From Mucilaginibacter pankratovii (GTDB lineage: Bacteria; Bacteroidota; Bacteroidia; Sphingobacteriales; Sphingobacteriaceae): DNA of 64,000 nt. Below, in pieces: positions 57,413 through 64,000 of this stretch. Position 1 is the first letter of the stretch. Each line of letters begins with the position of its first letter. The DNA is taken from the NCBI RefSeq assembly GCF_014773265.1, contig NZ_JACWMY010000013.1, positions 124,001 through 188,000 on the forward strand, in the 5' to 3' direction. The translations under genes were made by a program, and so were the position numbers. The notes under the pieces are model-generated. The model had not been told where the DNA came from, did no database searches, and was given only the letters and a program-made list of their open reading frames with translations.

Positions 57413-58150
57413 CACTTAGAAGTTTGCTCCAATTCGGTTACATCTGCGGTAGCTGCTCAGGAAGGCGGAGCCATTAGGGTTGAACTTTGCGAGAACCTTG
57501 CCGAAGGCGGTACCACCCCATCCTATGGGCAATTGCTGATGGCCCGGAAACTTTTACACATTAAACTTTTTGTACTGATACGCCCGCGCAGTGGTGATTT
57601 CCTGTATTCGGACCTGGAGTACGAGGTGATAAAAGCGGACGTACGCAACTGTATCGAAGCCGGTGCAGACGGCATTGTGATAGGCATCCTGAATGCCGAT
57701 GGCACCATAGATAAAACCCGCTGCCTGGAACTGGTACGCATGGCCAAACAATACGGCCTGGGTGTAACCTTTCATCGTGCATTTGATATGTGCGCAGACC
57801 TTTACCAATCCCTCGAAGACATCATTGAAATGGGCTGCGACCGCATCCTTACCTCAGGTGGCAAAAGTACGGCTATGGAGGGTGCCAGTATGCTCAACCA
57901 CCTGGTAGAAAAAGCGGCAGGCCGCATAATCATTATGGCCGGCAGCGGCATTAACCCAAATAACGTTGCCGACCTGGTACATTTCACCAACGTTACCGAA
58001 GTACACAGCTCGGCCCGCATCAGCGTCCCCGGTAAAATGGAATATCAAAACGACCATATCTTGCTGAGCAACGGCCTTAAAGACGAGTATGGCATTGATG
58101 TTACCGGCGTGGAAGTAGTGAAAGCTATTATTGCGGCCGCTAACCGTTAA
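57404..58150 (+). CDS. cutC: CutC family copper homeostasis protein
   Basis: 248 residues, TIM-barrel. HLEVCSNSVTSAVAAQEGGAIRVELCENLAEGGTTPS is the family N-terminus; VLIRPRSGDFLYSDLE and GADGIVIGIL follow; GCDRILTSGGKSTAMEG holds the C-terminal phosphate-like site. Though named for copper tolerance in E. coli, its activity has not been clearly defined; it is thought to be a metal-dependent enzyme or chaperone. The start is embedded in the repeat and is preceded by a TAnnTTTG box 57 bases away. Confidence 0.93.
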   Translation: MNVHLEVCSNSVTSAVAAQEGGAIRVELCENLAEGGTTPSYGQLLMARKLLHIKLFVLIRPRSGDFLYSDLEYEVIKADVRNCIEAGADGIVIGILNADGTIDKTRCLELVRMAKQYGLGVTFHRAFDMCADLYQSLEDIIEMGCDRILTSGGKSTAMEGASMLNHLVEKAAGRIIIMAGSGINPNNVADLVHFTNVTEVHSSARISVPGKMEYQNDHILLSNGLKDEYGIDVTGVEVVKAIIAAANR

Positions 58151-58188
58151 TTGCAGCCGGGTTAGTTCATACATCTAACAAGTTAAAT

Positions 58189-59400
58189 ATGCCTAAACGG
58201 ATAAAAAAAGCCATTGTATGTGCTGCGGTAGCATTCACATTTTCCTTAATCACCGTTCAGCAATGCGATGCTCAATCCAAATTCGAATCGCTCAGCTTTC
58301 AATTAGACAGCGTTGTAAAGAAGAACAACATTCCGGGGCTGGCGGTTGTATTGGTAAATCAAAAACAGGTTGTTTATAAAGGAGCATGGGGTTATGCTGA
58401 TATGGAAGCGAAACAATCTTACAGCGAAAACAGTATTCAAAATATCGGATCGGTAAGTAAGAGTTTTATTGCCGTGGCTATAATGAAGGCGGTAGAACTA
58501 AAGTATTTCACACTGGATACCGACATTAATGACCTGCTGCCTTTTAAGGTATCGAACCCAAACCATGTCGCCGAGAAAATAACCGTGAGGCAATTAGCCA
58601 CGCATACTTCTGGAATTTTAGATAATCCTGCCATCTACCCTGCTTCGTACCGGTTTGGAGCCGATACGGTTAATACCGACCCGCAGGTTTTGCAGGCACT
58701 AAAGTCGCTGGGATATAACTCTACGGTAAAAGATTCATCGATGAGCACCTTCTTTTACAATTACCTGTGCGATAAAGGCAAATATTACGGCAAGCAAAAC
58801 TTCGACTTGGATGGTGCAGGCAGCAACTATAATTACAGTAATATCGGCTCTGCGCTGGCGGCTTACCTTATCGAGATCAAATCAGGATTGAGTTATGCTG
58901 CGTTTGCCAACAAATATATCCTCCATCCGCTAAAAATGAACAGTTCGGGCTGGTACCTGGCAGCTATCGATAAAAAACAACACGCAAAACTCTATTATAG
59001 TGGATTGAGCGTGCCGTTATACTCGCTGCTCACTTACCCGGATGGTGGCTTAAGAACTTCAGCAGACGATTTGAGCAAATACCTGATGGCGGTGATGAAG
59101 GGCTACGATGGCAAATCGAAACTGGTAAATCCGTTGCTGTTTAAAAAGATCTTCATACCTCAGTTTGACAAAGCCCACGCGCCGGGTAAGATAAATATGG
59201 CCACACGTAACAAAGGGCTTTTCTGGAACCTGTTTAGCGATGGCACAATCGGTATAGATGGCGACGATCCGGGTATCAGCACCTATGTGTTCTTTAACCC
59301 GGCCACGGGCCTGGGCGGTCTGTTTATGTGCAATACTTTTTTGCCGGATAAGCAGCCTATTATTCAGTTGTTGACTAAAGCGGTAGCTGACATTAAGTAA
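58189..59400 (+). CDS. Serine hydrolase, class C beta-lactamase fold
   Basis: 403 residues with a signal peptide to about residue 28. Catalytic S88-x-x-K91 (IGSVSKSF) and Y216-S-N218 (NYNYSNIGSA) are both visible; the third motif is probably GID/HG-like near IGIDGDDPG, which is less certain. Such proteins range from esterases and D-aminopeptidases to penicillin-binding-type enzymes; true beta-lactamase activity is not implied. It has no clear partner; 38 bases after cutC, possibly co-transcribed. Confidence 0.9.
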   Translation: MPKRIKKAIVCAAVAFTFSLITVQQCDAQSKFESLSFQLDSVVKKNNIPGLAVVLVNQKQVVYKGAWGYADMEAKQSYSENSIQNIGSVSKSFIAVAIMKAVELKYFTLDTDINDLLPFKVSNPNHVAEKITVRQLATHTSGILDNPAIYPASYRFGADTVNTDPQVLQALKSLGYNSTVKDSSMSTFFYNYLCDKGKYYGKQNFDLDGAGSNYNYSNIGSALAAYLIEIKSGLSYAAFANKYILHPLKMNSSGWYLAAIDKKQHAKLYYSGLSVPLYSLLTYPDGGLRTSADDLSKYLMAVMKGYDGKSKLVNPLLFKKIFIPQFDKAHAPGKINMATRNKGLFWNLFSDGTIGIDGDDPGISTYVFFNPATGLGGLFMCNTFLPDKQPIIQLLTKAVADIK

Positions 59401-59490
59401 GGATTATCGCTACTGCAAGTTTTCAACCCGTGGCTTGTTCAGAGCCTAACATAAAATACATTGCTACTAAATAAGTATTTTAGCATCACC

Positions 59491-59979
59491 ATGACGCCCG
59501 TTAAAAACTTTGCCTACAGTACGCTCTCCGTTTATCCTACTTTTTGTTTTTCTCTCTTTGGTTTTTACCTGTATTTCACCGCGAATCATGAAAACGGCAC
59601 CTGGGATTTTAGCTTTATAAGCGTAATAGCGGGATTGATAGGAATTACTTTATTTGGCCGTTTTGTCTTGCGGGTTTTTATTCCGACTATAAAGGGCAAA
59701 AGCGCGTTAACCCTCGACGAAGAAAAACTTTACTATCGGGTAGGTAATAAAACGGTTTATTGGCAAGATGTGGCATTTATAGCCAGGCGACCTACATTTA
59801 GCAATAGGGGAACTTATATTGCTTTTGAATTAATGGACACAACCAAAGAAATACATTTAACCTTGATTTTTTTAAATACAGACGATGATCAAGCGTATGA
59901 TGCGATACAAAAATATTTTGCGGCATCTTTAATTGCAGATGGACAACTGGGCTATACCGCAAATAACGATGAAGTTTAA
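59491..59979 (+). CDS. Membrane protein with PH-like cytoplasmic domain
   Basis: 162 residues from the ATG at 59491 (a TTG at 59461 would add 10). Two N-terminal helices (YPTFCFSLFGFYLYFTA and FISVIAGLIGITLFGRFVL), then a beta-rich soluble domain (KSALTLDEEKLYYRVGNKTVYWQDVAFIARRP), reminiscent of the STM3941/PH-like group. Not certain. Function unknown. Stands between a serine hydrolase gene and the convergent protease gene. Confidence 0.72.
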   Translation: MTPVKNFAYSTLSVYPTFCFSLFGFYLYFTANHENGTWDFSFISVIAGLIGITLFGRFVLRVFIPTIKGKSALTLDEEKLYYRVGNKTVYWQDVAFIARRPTFSNRGTYIAFELMDTTKEIHLTLIFLNTDDDQAYDAIQKYFAASLIADGQLGYTANNDEV

Positions 59980-60018
59980 GCAGAAGATTTTCAAATCACT
60001 CATTCGCTAATTCAATCC

Positions 60019-62844
60019 CTAAAATATACTCACCGGCAACACCAACTCTATCCTGTTCTTGCCATTTCCGCCAAACAGGTCATCATCCAAGAGGTAACTG
60101 TAACGGATGCCGAATGATACCGAACCCTGGTTAAACAGTTTCCCATCAAAAAACAGGGCCGCACCGGCCGAACGGAAATCAGCCTTAAAAGGCTTGCCGT
60201 TCAGCAGAAAACTGCTGTCGGTGGCGTGGGTATGGTCGTAAAACAGGTAGCCGCGTACGCGTAGCAAGTAAGCCAGGTTGGCAAAGCCAGCGTCCGGGTA
60301 GGCTATCGGGAAGTGATAGCTTGCACCAAACTTTTGCATTTTATCCAAACTCTCGGCGGTGTAACCCTTGGAGAAGGGAAAATCATTAGAAAAACCAATA
60401 CTGTTATTTGCCCCCTTTTGCTGGTAAGCGCCACTAATAACCAGGCTATGCGTTACGCCTAATCCCGGGAAATAAAAAGAACCCGTACCCAAAAACTGGG
60501 TGGCGCTCAGCCCCGCTATGGCCGTTTTATAATTAAGGCTGATGCTTTGTGCCAGGCGCGGGTTTATTTGTTGCTTGGCCTGCTGGATCTCGTTACTAAA
60601 GCTGATGTAATTGTTCAGATAGGTATAATGCCCATCGGCAAACTGGCTGCGGAACGCTTCCTGAAAACGGCGCTGGCTGTAATACACATCGCTGCCGGCG
60701 CTTAAAAAGGTAGACGTTTTACCTCCGGTAAAATTCAGCGGCACCTCCAAACCGGCGTGCAGGTCGGTCTCGTTAAAGTAAACGCTGTTTCCTTTCGAAA
60801 ATCCCTTGCGGTCGAAAGTATAGTTAGCACCTGCCGAAATATATGGGAACAGCGCGCCATAAATAGCTGTATAGCCAATGCGCTTGTAACCCTCATCGCG
60901 GTTGTAATTAAAGGACAGGCGCGACTGGAAGGTGTTCAGCACGTTCTCACCGGCCAGCTCCAGCGAATAGTTGGGGTCGTTTAGATTAGGGAAAATACTG
61001 TGGAAATTGAACAGCCCGTGCGCTTTACTGTACTTGGTGATGGGAAGTGGCGTGTTGGGGATAGATGATAAAAGGTTGGCGGCGGTGTCTTGTTCTAATT
61101 TACTGATACCAAGATCGGATAAGGGTTCTGCTTCTCTTAACGGAGTTTCATTGAGGTCATTTTCCGACCAAGTACCCTCCAAAATATTATAACCATAAGG
61201 CGTAAGGCCGACCCACGCCACTTTAGAATCGGTCACAGCAGGTTGGTATGAGCCAATCACCGCGCTCATATTTTCTTCACTTGTATCCTTCAAAAACACC
61301 TTCCCAGTTTTTAGCGAAAGCACAAATAGCTTATCATATGCCCCTGTGGTTTTACTGAACATAATTCTGCCCTTACCTACCGCAATAAATCCAATCGGCT
61401 CAAAACTAAACGGTGTAAAATATTTGACGGTCCCGGTTTTGATGTCAATCGATGCCAGGGCCATCTGTCCTTTTCCATTTCTTACTGCCGAAACTATTTT
61501 ATCGTCTTCAAAAAATTTGGGATAAGTGTAAAACAAGTTATCGGGATTAGGAACCGTGGTAAGCGATTTACCATTTAGGGCATCTATTAAATGCAAGGCG
61601 CTTTTGCCCGATGCCTCTACATCAACCGCCACTATCGTTTTGCCATTATGGCTAAAGGCCGGGGAAAAATATTTGGTTTTGCGGGTAATACGGCGCTCCT
61701 TGCCGGTATTGATATCCAGCACCACCAGCTCATTATAATTACGGTATCCCCAGCGCAGATCCGGCCGGTAGGCGGCGTAAACCACCTTACCATCGTGATA
61801 GGTAAAATAGTTGTCGGTATTAATATCCTGCACGGCAATAGCCCGTTCTTTGCCCTTGCTTCTCAGCACAAATTCGGGAATGTGATTATAAGTTGTCCTT
61901 AAATAAATTAGCGTACTATCGTTGATATAATTGGGGTATTCTTCGTGGGCAACAAAATGCCGGCGCGGGTTATCATCTATAATTTGGTCGTTCCCAAATT
62001 GCTTTTTGAAATACTTAAATGCTGCCCCTCTGAATGCTTTATATTTTTGTCCCGAATGCTTTTTAATGGCGTTTTGAAAAGGATAAACACCTGTATTGTA
62101 AGCTGCCGCATCGTGCGTAACCTTTCCCCAAAAATCGTTACCGAATTTCTCGCGCCCGTAAGCCACCATCATATAGCCAAGCGGGTAATGATCCGGGATG
62201 TAATCTACATACGAGCCGTTGCGCAGTTTCATCCAGCTATAGTCCTTCCCGGCTGCCCAGAGCGCGCGGAAACCGTTGTAAAAATACGGCAGCCTGCCCC
62301 TGCCCTGTTGGCTTACCAGGGTTTCGTTGTAAACGGCATCGCCTTCGAAGAACCAGTTGGGAATGGACAGGTCGTTCCCCAAAGCCTGCCCGCCTTCGCC
62401 AAATACCACGCGCAGTGCGTGCGACAGCCCCACGTTAAAATTATTGTATTGCTGCACGTGCCTGAATTCGTGGATGGCCAGTTGCCCCGGCCAGTAAAGG
62501 CTACCTATCTCGAAACTATTTTGCGATGGTGTTAAATAAAATTCGCTGCGAAAAGGTGCCAAACCCACATAAGCGTTTGATATGGTTGTTTGGTTTTGCA
62601 GTACAATGCTTACCTGTTTCTGCTTAAAACCAATGCTGCGTTTTATTTGCGGGTTGATGTATTGGATAATATTGGCCACCCGCATAGCAGCCGAATCCAT
62701 CCCCTCGGGGAAGATCACTTTGGTTGCCGGGGTATTCACCTGTTTCCATTTTATAGACGGCGGGTTACCGCCGAATTGCTGGGCATTGGCAACAGCGGTG
62801 GTGAAAAGCAGCAGGAACAGGGTTTGGCAGAAGCGGTTTATCAT
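60019..62844 (-). CDS. Outer-membrane protease: M1/MA-like domain, propeller and beta-barrel
   Basis: 941 residues. Signal peptide to about residue 21. First part: a gluzincin site, H125-E-F-R-H129, with E167 in NWFFEGDAVYNE as third zinc ligand. Middle (about 290-600): TolB/WD40-like propeller (HDGKVVYAAYRPDLRWGYRN, FSHNGKTIVAVDVEASG). C-terminal third (about 640-941): alternating strands and a final Phe, as in an outer-membrane barrel (FGIRYSYLLDDDLFGG). The combination suggests a surface protease held in the outer membrane. No partner nearby. Confidence 0.82.
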   Translation of the reverse strand: MINRFCQTLFLLLFTTAVANAQQFGGNPPSIKWKQVNTPATKVIFPEGMDSAAMRVANIIQYINPQIKRSIGFKQKQVSIVLQNQTTISNAYVGLAPFRSEFYLTPSQNSFEIGSLYWPGQLAIHEFRHVQQYNNFNVGLSHALRVVFGEGGQALGNDLSIPNWFFEGDAVYNETLVSQQGRGRLPYFYNGFRALWAAGKDYSWMKLRNGSYVDYIPDHYPLGYMMVAYGREKFGNDFWGKVTHDAAAYNTGVYPFQNAIKKHSGQKYKAFRGAAFKYFKKQFGNDQIIDDNPRRHFVAHEEYPNYINDSTLIYLRTTYNHIPEFVLRSKGKERAIAVQDINTDNYFTYHDGKVVYAAYRPDLRWGYRNYNELVVLDINTGKERRITRKTKYFSPAFSHNGKTIVAVDVEASGKSALHLIDALNGKSLTTVPNPDNLFYTYPKFFEDDKIVSAVRNGKGQMALASIDIKTGTVKYFTPFSFEPIGFIAVGKGRIMFSKTTGAYDKLFVLSLKTGKVFLKDTSEENMSAVIGSYQPAVTDSKVAWVGLTPYGYNILEGTWSENDLNETPLREAEPLSDLGISKLEQDTAANLLSSIPNTPLPITKYSKAHGLFNFHSIFPNLNDPNYSLELAGENVLNTFQSRLSFNYNRDEGYKRIGYTAIYGALFPYISAGANYTFDRKGFSKGNSVYFNETDLHAGLEVPLNFTGGKTSTFLSAGSDVYYSQRRFQEAFRSQFADGHYTYLNNYISFSNEIQQAKQQINPRLAQSISLNYKTAIAGLSATQFLGTGSFYFPGLGVTHSLVISGAYQQKGANNSIGFSNDFPFSKGYTAESLDKMQKFGASYHFPIAYPDAGFANLAYLLRVRGYLFYDHTHATDSSFLLNGKPFKADFRSAGAALFFDGKLFNQGSVSFGIRYSYLLDDDLFGGNGKNRIELVLPVSIF

Positions 62845-62911
62845 TAGGGTGAAAGTAGGAAAAATTGTGTGATGGTGCTGTCTGAACTCGAATTTATTGG
62901 AATTGCCTCCT

Positions 62912-62984
62912 TAGCCTCACCTAAATCCTCTCCAAAGGAGAGGACTTAAGAACCCTTTCCTTTGGAGAGGGCAGGGTGAGGCTA
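62912..62984. repeat. Dispersed TAGCCTCACC-type inverted repeat
   Basis: TAGCCTCACCT (62912-62922) faces GGGTGAGGCTA (62974-62984), and CCTCTCCAAAGGAGAGG inside forms another stem near 62927-62943. Belongs to the same broad CTCACCC family as 42098 and 52166. Lies in the 236-base gap 62845-63080. Confidence 0.6.
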
Positions 62985-63052
62985 CGACGATTGGAGCAAG
63001 ACAATAGCACTAAATCCGAAATCCAAATGACATTTCCTCCCTCAAAACTAAG

Positions 63053-63060
63053 TACATTTG
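63053..63060 (+). promoter_or_regulatory. TAnnTTTG box upstream of hscA
   Basis: TACATTTG, exact consensus, 20 bases before the ATG at 63081. A TTTC about 20 bases further up could serve as -33. Confidence 0.55.
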
Positions 63061-63080
63061 CCTTTTGTTATTGATACATC

Positions 63081-64000
63081 ATGGCTAAAGTTTCTATTAA
63101 CCTGGCAACGGGCTCTATCCAGAAAGAAGATATTATTGTAGGGATCGACCTTGGCACCACCAATTCGCTGGTGGCCTTTATTGACCCTGATAAAAACCCT
63201 AAAGTAATAAACGATACCGGCAAGGGTGTTTTGGTGCCGTCTATCGTGCATTTTGGCGCTACAGGCGATATCAAAGTAGGTAACGAAGCCAAAGAGTTTT
63301 TAATAACCGATCCGCAGAACACCGTATTTTCGGTAAAGCGCCTTTTGGGCCGCTCTTATGCCGATGTAAAGAATTACCAAAACTTCTTCTCCTACAAGAT
63401 CATAGATGATGATACCGAAAGCCTTGTAAAAATAAAGGTAGGCGATAAATTCTACACCCCTATCGAACTATCCGGGCTGATCCTGAAAGAACTAAAAGAA
63501 CGAGCCGAACACGCCCTGAAAACTCCGGTGAACCGTGCAGTGATCACCGTACCTGCTTATTTTAACGATTCGCAGCGCCAGGCCACACGCGATGCCGGTA
63601 AGCTGGCCGGGCTTGATGTTTTACGTATTGTGAACGAGCCAACGGCTGCAAGTTTAGCCTATGGTATTGGCCTGAACCCCGAAGAAACCAAAACCGTAGC
63701 GGTATACGACCTGGGCGGTGGTACCTTTGATGTATCGATACTGCAGATCCAGAACGGCATCTTCGAAGTATTATCTACCAATGGCGATACCTTTTTGGGC
63801 GGTGATGATTTCGACCGCGCCATTGCCGATTACTGGATTGAAAAGAACAACATCGATAAAACTGAACTTGCCGAAAACCGTGAGCTTACACAGCAGCTGC
63901 GTTTAAAAGCCGAAGAAGCCAAAAAAGCATTTGCGCATCAAAGCCTGTTTAACGAAAAAATTGGCGAGATATGGTGCACTATCGACCGTAACACCTTTGA
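63081..64000 (+). CDS. hscA: Hsp70-family chaperone HscA, 3' end outside window
   Basis: At least 306 residues, open to the window end. IVGIDLGTTNSLVAFI is phosphate loop 1, VYDLGGGTFDVSIL is phosphate 2 and RIVNEPTAASLAYGIG the connect region. The leading segment MAKVSINLATGSIQKEDI ahead of the ATPase fits HscA, the Fe-S cluster chaperone, rather than DnaK, which starts straight at the ATPase. HscA and HscB help transfer clusters from IscU. Whether hscB or other isc genes follow cannot be seen. Confidence 0.82.
   Translation, partial: MAKVSINLATGSIQKEDIIVGIDLGTTNSLVAFIDPDKNPKVINDTGKGVLVPSIVHFGATGDIKVGNEAKEFLITDPQNTVFSVKRLLGRSYADVKNYQNFFSYKIIDDDTESLVKIKVGDKFYTPIELSGLILKELKERAEHALKTPVNRAVITVPAYFNDSQRQATRDAGKLAGLDVLRIVNEPTAASLAYGIGLNPEETKTVAVYDLGGGTFDVSILQIQNGIFEVLSTNGDTFLGGDDFDRAIADYWIEKNNIDKTELAENRELTQQLRLKAEEAKKAFAHQSLFNEKIGEIWCTIDRNTF

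Noticed and set aside
1..64000. tRNA or rRNA genes
   Set aside because: Intergenic sequences read on both strands show no cloverleaf with TTCGA-type arm and CCA-like end, and no rRNA signatures.

Overview
The window looks like chromosome of a Sphingobacteriaceae-type Bacteroidota, most like Mucilaginibacter or a close relative. The reasons are: a gliding-motility gldC; a split set of cytochrome c maturation genes; paired DUF3857/transglutaminase proteins; hybrid sensor kinases and an RprX/RprY-like two-component pair; a dihydroorotase with the Bacteroidota-style QVH motif; almost no Shine-Dalgarno sequences; and many promoters of the Bacteroidota TAnnTTTG type. The genus is inferred from gene content, not from an alignment. 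I see no rRNA, tRNA, CRISPR array, prophage or intact transposase.

Layout. 1-6 kb: end of a polysaccharide deacetylase gene, a phytanoyl-CoA dioxygenase-like enzyme, an Na+/H+ antiporter, an AlkZ-like winged-helix protein and a secreted sugar-related protein. 6-16.4 kb: mutS, an NlpC/P60 lipoprotein, a TMEM175-like channel, an unannotated 40-residue membrane protein, two coupled DUF3857 proteins, a DnaQ-like exonuclease and queG. 16.8-30.3 kb: cytochrome c maturation genes in three separate places (ccmE-ccmF, ccmC-ccmD, ccmB), interleaved with a two-component system and glutamate dehydrogenase. 30.3-39.5 kb: a PD-(D/E)XK nuclease-like protein, an SDR, an MGMT, and a four-gene signalling operon (CHASE3 hybrid kinase, CheR, CheB, PAS hybrid kinase). 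39.5-44.4 kb: a DEAD-box helicase/gldC operon, an outer-membrane barrel and pyrC. 44.8-52 kb: a four-gene planctomycete-type cytochrome/DUF1501 cluster whose c-type haem motifs would need the ccm genes. 52.5-64 kb: small stress and housekeeping genes including one pseudogene, WYL regulator, aspartylglucosaminidase, cutC, a serine hydrolase, a three-part outer-membrane metalloprotease and the start of hscA.

The genes are mostly ordinary; the unusual content is between them. (1) About a dozen intergenic spaces hold degenerate repeats built from words of about 8 bases, often as a direct-repeat arm facing its reverse complement. The word differs between loci but the spacing does not. (2) Three copies of a roughly 90-115 bp GC-rich element have ends that vary together so that they can still pair. 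(3) A 216-bp MITE-like element with 22-bp terminal inverted repeats carries four small hairpins and sits inside another repeat. (4) Five small hairpins lie in a row like a REP cluster. (5) Several widely dispersed palindromes occur. Separately, many genes have a TAnnTTTG box only 3-5 nt before the ATG, which predicts leaderless or nearly leaderless mRNAs and corrects several start codons.
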